NCBI RefSeq assembly: GCF_009831625.1
Contig: NZ_WUUS01000011.1
Location: 62,001 to 126,000, forward strand
Source of the DNA: Halobaculum saliterrae
GTDB lineage: Archaea > Halobacteriota > Halobacteria > Halobacteriales > Haloferacaceae
Direction of reading: 5' to 3'
Length of the DNA: 64,000 nt
Shown: positions 33,292-40,893 of the stretch, piece after piece
Layout of the letters: each line of letters starts with the position of its first letter
Numbering within the stretch: position 1 is the stretch's first letter
Notes under the pieces: generated by a model
Told to the model about the DNA's origin: nothing
Databases searched by the model: none
Seen by the model: only the letters and a program-made list of their open reading frames with translations
Made by a program: the position numbers and the translations under genes

Positions 33292-34491
33292 TCACCGGGG
33301 GAGCCCGCCGTCGGTCGCCGCCGGTTCGATGCGGTCCAACGCCGCCGCCAACTCGCGCTGGTCGGGGAGCGCGTAGATGTCGCATCGCACGTTGCCGTCC
33401 GGGGTTCGGACCGTCGAGTCGATGATGAACGCGTGGTCCTGGGTCTGCCCGAGCCGGCTCACGAGCGGACTCATCACCGCCGAGCCCATGTCGTGGACGA
33501 ACTGTGGCGGGGTGTGCTCGATGCTCGTGCCGAGCACGTTCGCCCAGCCGTCGATGAACCCCGAGGTCATGATGTTCCCCAGTTCCCGGAGCGCCCCCTT
33601 CTCCATGTCGCCGATCCCCGGCTCGGTCTCGGTGGGGATCATTCCGCCCGCGACCTCCTCGGCGGAGTCCTCGTCGAACAGGATGGCGAGATAGCCGCTC
33701 GGGTCGCCATGGAGCTCGAACACCGTCCCGGCCACGGTCTCGTTTCCGAGTTCGGCGGGCACGTCCTGCACCGGGACGAAGCGGAGCCGCGACACGTCCA
33801 CGTCGGTCTCCGTGCCCGTCATCATGGTGATGTTGTCGGCGGCGGAGGCGGCCCCCTGTTCGGTCATCCGGTTGAACGTCGGGAGTTTGTTCACCGGGAC
33901 CGCGTCGCCCGCCTCGCCGACGGGCCCCTCGTGGCCGAGCATGTCGGTGAGGCCGGCGTACTCGGGCAGCATGTAGATCGCGAACTCGAGCTCCTCGTCC
34001 ATCGAGGAGACCTGCGACTCGAACATGAACACGCCCTGTCTGTCGTCGTCGAACGCGCCGTCCGGGAGGATGTCGGTTCCCGTCGCACGGACGTACGCGG
34101 GCGGCGTCATGTCGATGGCGACGCCGAGGTGGTCGGCCCAGCCGTCGATGAACCCCGAGGTCATGATGTTGCCCGCCTCGGTGACGCCGCTCCTAACGAA
34201 CTCGCCGTCGCCGCCGCCGGGCATCAGCCGATCGACGAGGCTCTCGGCGGCGTCCAGCTCGAAGGCCATCACGGTCTGCCCGGTGATCCCGCCCTGCAGC
34301 CCGATCTCAACGCCCACGAACTCCCGGCCGGCGAACGACTCCCGCAGGTCGCCCGCGGCCATCAGCGTCACGTCGGTCACGTCGACGTACACGTTCGCGT
34401 CGGCGAGCTGTCCGAGCGCGTCGGCGGCTCGGTCGGCACCCTGGCTCGCCAGATCGGAGAACTCCCCCAGCGACTGGATGTCGACGTACAT
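33292..34491 (-). CDS. cheC: CheC-type CheY-P phosphatase with two CheC modules
   Basis: The 399 residues contain two copies of the CheC/CheX module. Each has the active-site-like helix 'GNIMTSGFIDGWA' preceded by a Glu ('TEAGNIMTSG' at about residue 107 and 'RELGNIMTSG' at about 305). Bacterial CheC dephosphorylates CheY-P and binds CheD; the adjacency to cheY (2 bp) and cheD (7 bp) fits this. The tandem form is roughly twice the size of bacterial CheC. ATG 34491 directly follows the cheY stop codon. Confidence 0.9.
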   Translation of the reverse strand: MYVDIQSLGEFSDLASQGADRAADALGQLADANVYVDVTDVTLMAAGDLRESFAGREFVGVEIGLQGGITGQTVMAFELDAAESLVDRLMPGGGDGEFVRSGVTEAGNIMTSGFIDGWADHLGVAIDMTPPAYVRATGTDILPDGAFDDDRQGVFMFESQVSSMDEELEFAIYMLPEYAGLTDMLGHEGPVGEAGDAVPVNKLPTFNRMTEQGAASAADNITMMTGTETDVDVSRLRFVPVQDVPAELGNETVAGTVFELHGDPSGYLAILFDEDSAEEVAGGMIPTETEPGIGDMEKGALRELGNIMTSGFIDGWANVLGTSIEHTPPQFVHDMGSAVMSPLVSRLGQTQDHAFIIDSTVRTPDGNVRCDIYALPDQRELAAALDRIEPAATDGGLPR

Positions 34492-34493
34492 CC

Positions 34494-34856
34494 CTACGCG
34501 GGGACGACGTCGTTGATGGCTTCGAGCACGTTCGGCTTCTGGAACGGTTTCGTGATGTACCCCTCGGCGCCCGCCTTGATCGCGGCCTTCATCTTCTCCT
34601 CCTGCCCGACGCTCGTGCACATGATGACGCTCGCGTCGGGGTGTTCCTCGGTGATCTCGGTGGTCGCCTCGATCCCGTTACGGATCGGCATGACGATGTC
34701 CATCATCACGATGTCGGGGGCGTGTTCGCCGTAGAGATCCACCGCCTCCACGCCGTTCTCCGCCTCTCCGACGATCTCGAACTCGCCCTCGAGGATCTCC
34801 CGGAGGAGGTTCCGCATGAATTCCGAGTCGTCCGCGATCAGCACGCTGGTCGGCAT
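34494..34856 (-). CDS. cheY: Chemotaxis response regulator CheY
   Basis: The 120-residue single receiver domain has the acidic pair in 'VLIADDSEFMRNLL', phospho-acceptor Asp in 'DIVMMDIVMPIRNGIEAT', Thr/Ser switch in 'SVIMCTSVGQEE' and Lys in 'GYITKPFQ'. Phosphorylated CheY would act on the motor through CheF and ArlCDE. cheA and cheF are not in this window. It is the first gene of the cheY-cheC-cheD unit. Confidence 0.95.
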   Translation of the reverse strand: MPTSVLIADDSEFMRNLLREILEGEFEIVGEAENGVEAVDLYGEHAPDIVMMDIVMPIRNGIEATTEITEEHPDASVIMCTSVGQEEKMKAAIKAGAEGYITKPFQKPNVLEAINDVVPA

Positions 34857-34883
34857 ATAGCCGAAATGGCCTCGGCGGCGATG

Positions 34884-34917
34884 ATAAACGCATCCCCGCG
34901 GATATCAGGTATGAAAA
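34884..34917 (-). promoter_or_regulatory. cheY-C-D promoter with archaellum dyad box
   Basis: Minus strand: TTTTC-ATACCT-GATAT (34902-34917), thirteen bases (CCGCGGGGATGCG), TTTAT (34884-34888). One half-site base differs from the consensus. The TATA is 28-32 bp before the ATG at 34856, a leaderless arrangement. Confidence 0.65.
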
Positions 34918-34954
34918 CCCGATCAGAGCCGCGACGCGTCGCCGGACGGGCGGT

Positions 34955-35899
34955 TCACTTCAGCCGGAGCCCGCCCGCCTCGTCGAGTGCGGCGAGCACG
35001 TCCTCGACGGTGTCGTCACGGGAGACGCCGAGTCCCGCGAGCGCCGATCGGACGGCGTTCGCCGGGAGTCGCGGGGCGGTGTCCATTCCCGCCAGGAGGA
35101 TCCCGAGCGCGTCCTCCGCCTCGGTGTCGCCGCCGGCGGCGTCCGCGAACCAGGTCACGAGCGTCTCGAAGGTCTCCCCGACGTCGTCGGACGCCATTCG
35201 ATGGCGTGCCGTGCGCCCGTCGAGCGACAGCGTCGCGTCGAAGCCGTAGGCGAACTCGGTGTCGGCGAGCGAGGCGGCGAGCCACTCGCCGACCGCACCG
35301 GCGTCGAGGTCCGAGGGCGAAGCGGCCGCCTCGCCCCGCGGCGCGCCCCGTCGTACGTGCGAGGCGGGGCGTTCGGACGCGGCCGCCTCCACGTCGGCGT
35401 CCCGCCCGTCGCCGCTCGTCGGGTCCTCCGGGAGCCCATCGTCGGTGCCGACGTCCGGCGACTGCGGCGTCCGTGAGGAGCCGTCGACGTCGCCGCCGGA
35501 TCCGCGTGCGTTGGAGGTCGTCCGCTCGGTCGACGAGGACGACGTCGGTGGCGAGGACGACGTCTTCGGCGGCGACGACGACGCCGCGTTCGCCCCCGTA
35601 CCGGCGGCTCCGGGCCCGTCCGCGGGCGAGAGTCCCTCCCGGACGGACTCGGCGGTCGAGGCGACATCGGGACCCCCGGGCTCGTTCGCGGCGGTGTCCG
35701 TCGTCGCGGCCGGATCGTCCGGCGCGTGCTCCGACTCGGGCGCATCCGAGGGGTCCTCCGCCGGCGGCCGCTGTGGCTGACGACGGTCGGGCGAGACGAC
35801 GTACCGGTCGTCGCCCAGTTCGCGGACGTACTCGCTCTTCGAGATGTCGAGGTCGTCCGGGTCGACGCCGGGGTTCCCGCGCGGCGCGTCGTCGCTCAT
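34955..35899 (-). CDS. Uncharacterised haloarchaeal protein of the archaellum cluster, 314 aa
   Basis: A conserved-looking N-terminus ('GVDPDDLDISKSEYVRELGD', 'DRYVVSPD') is followed by a long Ser/Pro/Asp/Gly disordered linker (about residues 40-200) and a C-terminal folded region with 'GEWLAASLADTEFAYGFDAT' and a small helical end ('LPANAVRSALAGLGVSRDDT'). No enzyme motif and no membrane helix. Its position between cheY and the archaellins suggests a motility role, but its promoter lacks the dyad box. It may belong to a family labelled DUF7500; this is from memory and unverified. Confidence 0.65.
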   Translation of the reverse strand: MSDDAPRGNPGVDPDDLDISKSEYVRELGDDRYVVSPDRRQPQRPPAEDPSDAPESEHAPDDPAATTDTAANEPGGPDVASTAESVREGLSPADGPGAAGTGANAASSSPPKTSSSPPTSSSSTERTTSNARGSGGDVDGSSRTPQSPDVGTDDGLPEDPTSGDGRDADVEAAASERPASHVRRGAPRGEAAASPSDLDAGAVGEWLAASLADTEFAYGFDATLSLDGRTARHRMASDDVGETFETLVTWFADAAGGDTEAEDALGILLAGMDTAPRLPANAVRSALAGLGVSRDDTVEDVLAALDEAGGLRLK

Positions 35900-35920
35900 G
35901 GATCGGTGTTCCGTGCCGGG

Positions 35921-35929
35921 CGGTAAAAA
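35921..35929 (-). promoter_or_regulatory. CTTTTTACC: TATA of the 314-aa gene and likely archaellin terminator
   Basis: On the minus strand a T5 run, 27 bp downstream of the last archaellin stop codon and about 26 bp before the ATG at 35899. Both roles are plausible. No TTATC-N6-GATAW dyad is found at the 13-bp position upstream of it. Confidence 0.45.
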
Positions 35930-35955
35930 GTGTAGTCGCGATCGGACGGACCGGT

Positions 35956-36555
35956 CTACAGTTCGATCCCCTGCTTCTGCCCGAGCGACTCGGGCACCGT
36001 GAAGCGGATCGTCGTCGTCGCGCCGGCCATCGTGTTGATCTTAATGGTTACCTCGTCGCCCTCGGTGAGGAGGTTCGGCTTGTCGCTGTCCCGCGAGAGG
36101 TCGAAGTTGATGGCGAACCGGTCGTCCGGGTCGTTGAGCACGGTCGGCGAACCCTGCGCGTTCTTCACGACCGACGTGGTGAACACGTCGTCGACCGACG
36201 TGCTCGCGTTCTCGTGGTTGAGGATGAACGTGCCGTCCGGACCGACCCAGGTGATCGTCACGTTCTCCAGGTCGATCTCGCCGGCGCCGGGCGCCTGCGT
36301 CACCGTCACGTTCACCGCGGTGACGGTGTTGTTCGTCTGGTCGACCGTTCCGGTGGTGACGACCTCCTGCAGGCGGTCGCTGACCTGTTTACTGCTCTGT
36401 TGTCCGGTCTCCTGTGACTTGCTCTGGAGGAAGCCGGCGGTGTTGATGAGGACGCCGGCGGCGATCGCCGCCACCAGCACCATCGCGATGAACACGATGA
36501 GCGTCCCGATCCCCACCTGCCCGCGCTCTTCATCGTCCGTGATGAACTCGAACAT
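35956..36555 (-). CDS. Archaellin (second copy)
   Basis: The 199-residue filament subunit has a class III signal '[12 protein letters not shown]' cut before '[20 protein letters not shown]' by the prepilin peptidase (encoded at 62.9-64 kb). The N-terminal helix forms the filament core and the beta-rich rest faces outward, with sequons ('NNTV', 'NVTV', 'NVTI', 'NAST') for N-glycosylation. It starts 2 bp after the first archaellin and shares its first 56 or so mature residues and its last 28 almost exactly; only the middle has diverged. Confidence 0.95.
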   Translation of the reverse strand: MFEFITDDEERGQVGIGTLIVFIAMVLVAAIAAGVLINTAGFLQSKSQETGQQSSKQVSDRLQEVVTTGTVDQTNNTVTAVNVTVTQAPGAGEIDLENVTITWVGPDGTFILNHENASTSVDDVFTTSVVKNAQGSPTVLNDPDDRFAINFDLSRDSDKPNLLTEGDEVTIKINTMAGATTTIRFTVPESLGQKQGIEL

Positions 36556-36557
36556 GG

Positions 36558-37154
36558 TTACAGTTCGACGGCCTGCTTGTTCCCGAGCGATTCGGGCACG
36601 GTGAAGCGGATACTGGTGGTCGCGCCGGCCATCGTGTTGATCTTGATGGTGACCTCGTCGCCCTCGTTGAGGTTACTGGCGTACTGGTCGACATCGAACA
36701 CGAGGTTGAGCCGGTCGTCCGCGTCGTTGAGGACGTTGTCGGAGCCGTCGGAGTCCTTCACCGAGAGGTAGGAGAACTGCTCTCCGCTCGGGTTGGTCTG
36801 CGAGTAGTTCTCGGTGGTCGACGTCAGCTGGTAGGTCCCGCTGGGACCGATCCAGGTGACGGTGGCGTTCTGGATGTCGATCTCGCCGGCGCCGGGCGCC
36901 TGCGTCACCGTCACGTTGACGATATCGATCTGGCTGCCGCTGACGTTGCCGACGGTGGCGACCTCCTGCACGCGGTCGCTGACCTGTTTACTGCTCTGTT
37001 GACCCGTTTCCTGTGACTTGCTCTGGAGGAAGCCGGCGGTATTGATGAGGACGCCGGCGGCGATCGCCGCCACCAGCACCATCGCGATGAACACGATGAG
37101 CGTCCCGATCCCCACCTGCCCGCGCTCCTCCTCCTCGGTGATGAATTCGAACAT
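36558..37154 (-). CDS. Archaellin (first copy, promoter-proximal)
   Basis: The 198-residue archaellin has the signal '[12 protein letters not shown]' and the same hydrophobic core helix as its downstream twin. Sequons 'NVSG', 'NVTV', 'NATV' and 'NYSQ' lie in the exposed domain. It is first in the operon, with a strong dyad-box promoter, so it is probably the major filament protein. The two copies resemble the flgA1/flgA2 pairs of other haloarchaea; I do not assign numbers because orthology was not tested. Confidence 0.95.
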   Translation of the reverse strand: MFEFITEEEERGQVGIGTLIVFIAMVLVAAIAAGVLINTAGFLQSKSQETGQQSSKQVSDRVQEVATVGNVSGSQIDIVNVTVTQAPGAGEIDIQNATVTWIGPSGTYQLTSTTENYSQTNPSGEQFSYLSVKDSDGSDNVLNDADDRLNLVFDVDQYASNLNEGDEVTIKINTMAGATTSIRFTVPESLGNKQAVEL

Positions 37155-37222
37155 TGTATGGTTCTCTCGGTCCCGAACCCGACGTGGGCCGGGCGGTGAC
37201 GCCGACGACTCGGAATCGCCTA

Positions 37223-37284
37223 ATAAATCTGCGGCGCTGCATATCAGATTAGATAACCAGATCGTGGGCTATCGGGATCGATAT
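37223..37284 (-). promoter_or_regulatory. Archaellin promoter with two dyad boxes
   Basis: Minus strand: TTATC-TAATCT-GATAT (37241-37256), thirteen bases, TTTATTA (37221-37227). A second dyad with CTATC-GGGATC-GATAT on the plus strand lies at 37269-37284, 12 bp further upstream and towards the divergent regulator gene. Predicted archaellin leader is about 40 nt. Confidence 0.7.
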
Positions 37285-37369
37285 CTCTCGATCGGGGCGG
37301 CCGAATTCGAGGGATCGAGCTCGATTGAAGACGGCACGCTTATCACACTCACAATCAGTACTGAGAGTC

Positions 37370-37711
37370 ATGTCCGCGGACGACGAGGAGATCATCGAGG
37401 TGCTGGGGAACAAATATAACCCCGAGATCCTCGACGCGGCGGGCGAACCGAAGTCGGCACAGGAGCTGTCCGATCAGCTCGGCGTGCCGATCGCCACCTG
37501 TTACCGCCGGATCAACGAACTGGAGGACACCGAGCTGTTGGAGCTACACGACCGCCCGCTCTCCGACGAACACCGTCGAATCAAGGTGTACCGGCGGTGT
37601 GTCGACGGCGTGAACGTGCGGTTCCGCGACGGGCTGACCGTCGAACTCGAGGAGCGCTCGGAGGTGAAGAACAAGCTCGACGACGTGTGGCGGACGATGA
37701 CCGACGGCTGA
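37370..37711 (+). CDS. Winged-helix (ArsR/EarA-like) regulator next to the archaellins
   Basis: The 113 residues form a winged helix: 'NKYNPEILDAAGEPKSAQEL' leading to the recognition helix 'VPIATCYRRINELEDTELLE' and a wing 'HRRIKVYRRCVDGVNVRF', then a basic/acidic C-terminal helix. It resembles the EarA group of archaellum activators of Euryarchaeota, which bind upstream of the BRE of fla promoters. It is divergent from the archaellins by 215 bp. A CTTATC element (37339-37344) is placed for leaderless start at 37370; the longer in-frame start at 37325 precedes that TATA. Confidence 0.8.
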   Translation: MSADDEEIIEVLGNKYNPEILDAAGEPKSAQELSDQLGVPIATCYRRINELEDTELLELHDRPLSDEHRRIKVYRRCVDGVNVRFRDGLTVELEERSEVKNKLDDVWRTMTDG

Positions 37712-37759
37712 TCGGGGGTCGAACGACCGTCGCGTTCGCCGGGCCCGAACGGATCCCGT

Positions 37760-38491
37760 TCAGAACCCGGCGTCGGGACCGTCGCGGCCCATCATCGAGA
37801 AGCCGCCCGCGCGCTCGTACACCTTGATCCCGCCCTCTGCGATCTCCATCGGGAAGATGTCGGTGTCGATGTCCTGCTTACGCATCTTCGCCACCCAGAC
37901 GTAGCGGTTGACGCCGGAGTCGGTCGGCGTCTGGATGAAGTAGATGTTCCCGTCGGTGAGGAAGTTCTCGAGGCCGATCTCCGTCTCCGGGAACACCGCC
38001 CCCTGCTCGTTGATGAGCAACGAGGTGAGTCCGTTCTGCTTCAGGATGTCCGAGAACTTCAGCAGGTACGTGCGTTTCTCCTTCTCGTCCTCGAAGAACA
38101 GCGAGAACATCGTCAGGGAGTCGAGCACCAGCCGGTCGTAGGAGGTGTTCGCGAAGTCCTCCATCAGCGTGTCCAGCGCCGACGAGAAGTCGCCCTCCCG
38201 AAGCATATGCTGTTTGTCGTACACCTTGATCGCTCCCTCGTCGACGAGATCGCCCCAGCGGTCGAAGCCGATCGACTCGGCCGCCTGCCGGATGTCCTCC
38301 TCGTTCTCCTCGAAGGAGATGTAGATGCCGTGCTCGTCGTGCGTCGTGACGCCGTCGTAGAGGTACTGGATCCCGAACAACGACTTCCCGGTCCCGGGGT
38401 TTCCGCTCACGAGCACCGTCGCGTTCTCGACGAGACCGCCATTGAGGATGGAGTCGAGCCCATCGATTCCGGTCGGAACAGTGGCTACCAT
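37760..38491 (-). CDS. KaiC-like single-domain RecA ATPase
   Basis: The 243 residues contain Walker A 'VLVSGNPGTGKSLFGIQYLY' (about residues 24-43), the KaiC-type 'GIYISFEENEEDIRQAAESI' and Walker B 'YDRLVLDSLTMFSLFF'. It is a paralog of ArlH in fold but lacks the ArlH N-terminus. It is convergent with the EarA-like gene. The ATG at 38491 is preferred because KaiC-like proteins start just before 'VPTGIDGLDSILNGG'; an ATG 21 bp upstream is possible. Its role, perhaps in signal or motility control, is inferred from position only. Confidence 0.82.
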   Translation of the reverse strand: MVATVPTGIDGLDSILNGGLVENATVLVSGNPGTGKSLFGIQYLYDGVTTHDEHGIYISFEENEEDIRQAAESIGFDRWGDLVDEGAIKVYDKQHMLREGDFSSALDTLMEDFANTSYDRLVLDSLTMFSLFFEDEKEKRTYLLKFSDILKQNGLTSLLINEQGAVFPETEIGLENFLTDGNIYFIQTPTDSGVNRYVWVAKMRKQDIDTDIFPMEIAEGGIKVYERAGGFSMMGRDGPDAGF

Positions 38492-38636
38492 ATTGGTATC
38501 CGCCGTCCCCACAAATGAAAACGGTTCCGCCGTGTACCGACGGCGCGAACGCGACCGGGCCGAGGGCTGTTCGACATGTCTAATTCCACATACCTCCTCG
38601 GTAATAGCTTTCTACGGCAGGATCTGTGTGCGATAG

Positions 38637-38643
38637 TTTTAAG
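38637..38643 (+). promoter_or_regulatory. TATA element TTTTAAG upstream of the HalX regulator
   Basis: The TTTTAAG string is centred about 28 bp before an ATG at 38668 that opens a 14-codon mini-ORF, and about 70 bp before the HalX gene start. The dyad box is not convincingly present at the 13-bp position. Confidence 0.5.
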
Positions 38644-38667
38644 CACGAACACGTCCGGTTCACGAAC

Positions 38668-38712
38668 ATGATTGACCGTGGGATCGGGCTCGTCGGAGGG
38701 CAGTCACGGTGA
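38668..38712 (+). CDS. Possible 14-aa leader ORF overlapping the HalX regulator
   Basis: The peptide is 'MIDRGIGLVGGQSR'. Its ATG is at the predicted leaderless start. Its stop codon overlaps the GTG start of the regulator (GTGA), and a GGAGG Shine-Dalgarno (38695-38699) lies inside it. The layout is the same as at arlI. It may be a coupling leader peptide; it may also be chance. Confidence 0.3.
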   Translation: MIDRGIGLVGGQSR

Positions 38713-39287
38713 CGCGGCGCGTGCTCATCGTCGAGGACGAACCCGAGGTCGCCGATCTGTACCGCGGATACCTCTCGGGGACCTACGACGTCACGGTCGC
38801 GAACACGGGCGCCGAGGCGCTCGACCTCGTCGACGACACGATCGACGCCGTGCTCCTCGACCGGCGGCTTCCGGACACCTCCGGATCGGAGGTGCTCGCG
38901 GCGATCCGCGATCGGGGCCTCGACTGTCGGGTGGCGATGGTGACCGCCGTCGAACCGGACGTCGACATCGTCGAGATGGGGTTCGACCTGTACCTCGTCA
39001 AGCCCGCGACCCGAGACGACATCCAGTCCGCCGTCGAGCGACTCGGAACGCGCGCGCAGTACGACGACACGCTCCAGCGGACCGCCTCGCTCGTCACGAA
39101 ACGGGCGGTACTCGAGGCCGAGCGAACTCCGGCGGAACTCCGCTCGTCGCCGGAGTACGAGGAGCTGGTCGACACCATCGACTCGCTGCAGTCGGAGATG
39201 GACGACCTCGCGTCGGCGTTCTCGCCGGACGACTACCGGATGCTGTTCCGCGACCTCGGTCCGTCGTCCACGTCCGAGTCGGCCTGA
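38709..39287 (+). CDS. HalX-type response regulator
   Basis: The 192-residue protein joins a receiver domain (residues 1-115: 'VLIVEDEPEVADLY', phospho-acceptor Asp in 'DAVLLDRRLPDTSGSE', Lys in 'DLYLVKPATRDD') to a C-terminal HalX helical domain (about 120-185, 'ASLVTKRAVLEAERTPAEL' and 'EYEELVDTIDSLQSEMDDLA'). HalX regulators act with haloarchaeal histidine kinases; output is unknown. The GTG at 38709 is preceded by GGAGG. No kinase gene is adjacent. Confidence 0.92.
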   Translation: MTRRVLIVEDEPEVADLYRGYLSGTYDVTVANTGAEALDLVDDTIDAVLLDRRLPDTSGSEVLAAIRDRGLDCRVAMVTAVEPDVDIVEMGFDLYLVKPATRDDIQSAVERLGTRAQYDDTLQRTASLVTKRAVLEAERTPAELRSSPEYEELVDTIDSLQSEMDDLASAFSPDDYRMLFRDLGPSSTSESA

Positions 39288-39326
39288 TCGTCGGATCGTT
39301 CTCCGCCCCTCGGGGCGAACTCGCAG

Positions 39327-40799
39327 TCACTCGCCGTTCAACTGCTCGCCGACGAGCCCGTCGACCGCCGCGAGGAACGCCTCGCGTTCGTCCGCGGGGA
39401 TCGTCGCGCCCGCCGCGACGTCGTGTCCGCCGCCGTCGCCGCCGACCGCGCGGCTCGCCTCCCGCATCACGGCCGAGAGATCGAGCCCCTCGCCGACGAG
39501 ACGCCCGCTCCCCCTGGCCGAGACCTTCGTCTCCCCCTCGCCCTTGTCCGCGAACGCGACGATCGGCTTGCGGGCGGAGACGCCGTCGGCGCCGACGGCC
39601 ATCCCCGCCACGATGCCGACGATGGTCTCGCGGATCCTGGTGCCCGCGTCGAACCACTGGACGTTGTCCTCGCGCTCGACGCCCTCGTTCGTGACCCACT
39701 CGAGCCCCTCCGAGAGGTTCCGACGGTGGTTCCGAAGGAGGGTTCGGGCGCGCTCGAGCGCCTCCCCGCGGTCGCCGAGACAGACCGCGAGCCCCACGTC
39801 CGCGCGTTCGTAGCGCGCGGTCGCGTTGAGCAGCGTCGAGAACTCGCTCACGTCGCGAAGCTCGGTTCCGGGCTCCTCGTCGGCGAGCACGTAGGTGGTG
39901 CCGACGAGCGAGTCCACGCGCTCGCTGGGGACGCCAGAGGAGACCGCACGGCGGATGAGCGCGCTGGCGACCGTGCGGCGCTCGTCCGCCCCGAGGTCGA
40001 CCCACCGGCGCCACTCGCCGTCACCGTCCTTCATCGGCACGTCGAGGTCGGAAAGGAACTCGATCGCGCCGGCCTGATCGTTCGAGATACCCGGGATCCG
40101 AGCCTCGCTGGCGTACTCCAGCAGCTTCGGGAGCGGACGGGTCTGTCGACCGTACAGCGCCAGGTCGGTCACCTCCTCCAGCGCGCCGGCGGCGACCGCG
40201 TCGGCGACGAGCCCCTCGTTGGCGCCCGAGAGCCCGCCGTCGCCGTCCTGCATGTCGCCGACAGCGCCGACGACCGCGAGGGCCGCGAGATCGCGGTTGT
40301 CCGTCTCGGTCGCGTCGCCCAGTGCGCGTGCGAGAAGATACGAGGCGCCCGCACCCGAGAGCTCGCTGGCGCCGTCGAGCCCCTCGAGGAGGGGATTGAG
40401 GTGGAACTCCGTCTCCGCGTCCGCCGGCTGGTGGTGGTCCGCGATCACGGGAACGAAGTCGCCGGCTTCCTCGTGGGGAGCGATCACGTCGAGCTGGCCG
40501 CTGCCGAAGTCGGTGAAACAGACCACGTCGTAGTCGGTCGCGGCGATCGAGGCGACGGCGTCGGCGTCGAGCTGCTTGAAGAAGGCCGTCTCGAAGTCGA
40601 AGCCCGCGCGCTCGAACGCCGCCGTCGCGACCGCGGCGCTGGTGAGGCCGTCGGCGTCGATGTGCGAACACAGGAGGAACTCGCCGGCCTCGCGTAGCCG
40701 GCCGGCGCAGGTCTCGGCGCGCTCGCGGAGTTCGGGGACGGGGAAGCCGTCGCTTTCGTCGGGTTCCGACCGCGTTTCGTCGGCGTCCGCGCTCGACAT
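39327..40799 (-). CDS. DHH-family RecJ-like exonuclease/phosphoesterase
   Basis: The 490 residues contain the DHH core 'LLCSHIDADGLTSAAVAT', 'VVCFTDFGSGQLDVI' and the DHH box 'VIADHHQPADAE', then a DHHA1 substrate domain with 'GGDGGGHDVAAGATIP' near the C-terminus. Archaeal RecJ-like proteins of this form include GAN (GINS-associated nuclease) and other single-strand exonucleases. Which of several haloarchaeal RecJ paralogs this is cannot be decided here. It is convergent with the HalX gene. Confidence 0.88.
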   Translation of the reverse strand: MSSADADETRSEPDESDGFPVPELRERAETCAGRLREAGEFLLCSHIDADGLTSAAVATAAFERAGFDFETAFFKQLDADAVASIAATDYDVVCFTDFGSGQLDVIAPHEEAGDFVPVIADHHQPADAETEFHLNPLLEGLDGASELSGAGASYLLARALGDATETDNRDLAALAVVGAVGDMQDGDGGLSGANEGLVADAVAAGALEEVTDLALYGRQTRPLPKLLEYASEARIPGISNDQAGAIEFLSDLDVPMKDGDGEWRRWVDLGADERRTVASALIRRAVSSGVPSERVDSLVGTTYVLADEEPGTELRDVSEFSTLLNATARYERADVGLAVCLGDRGEALERARTLLRNHRRNLSEGLEWVTNEGVEREDNVQWFDAGTRIRETIVGIVAGMAVGADGVSARKPIVAFADKGEGETKVSARGSGRLVGEGLDLSAVMREASRAVGGDGGGHDVAAGATIPADEREAFLAAVDGLVGEQLNGE

Positions 40800-40893
40800 T
40801 GCTGTGAGAGGGTGGGGCGTTCTCGGGCATAAACGCTCGTACTCCGTGAGCGCGCACGTCGAGAACGGGATGACCGAGACCGGAAGGGCGGCG

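Noticed and set aside
38600-38645. Archaellum-type dyad box upstream of the HalX regulator
   Set aside because: At the required 13-bp distance from the TATA the half-sites read TTTCT and GGATC, too far from TTATC/GATAW.
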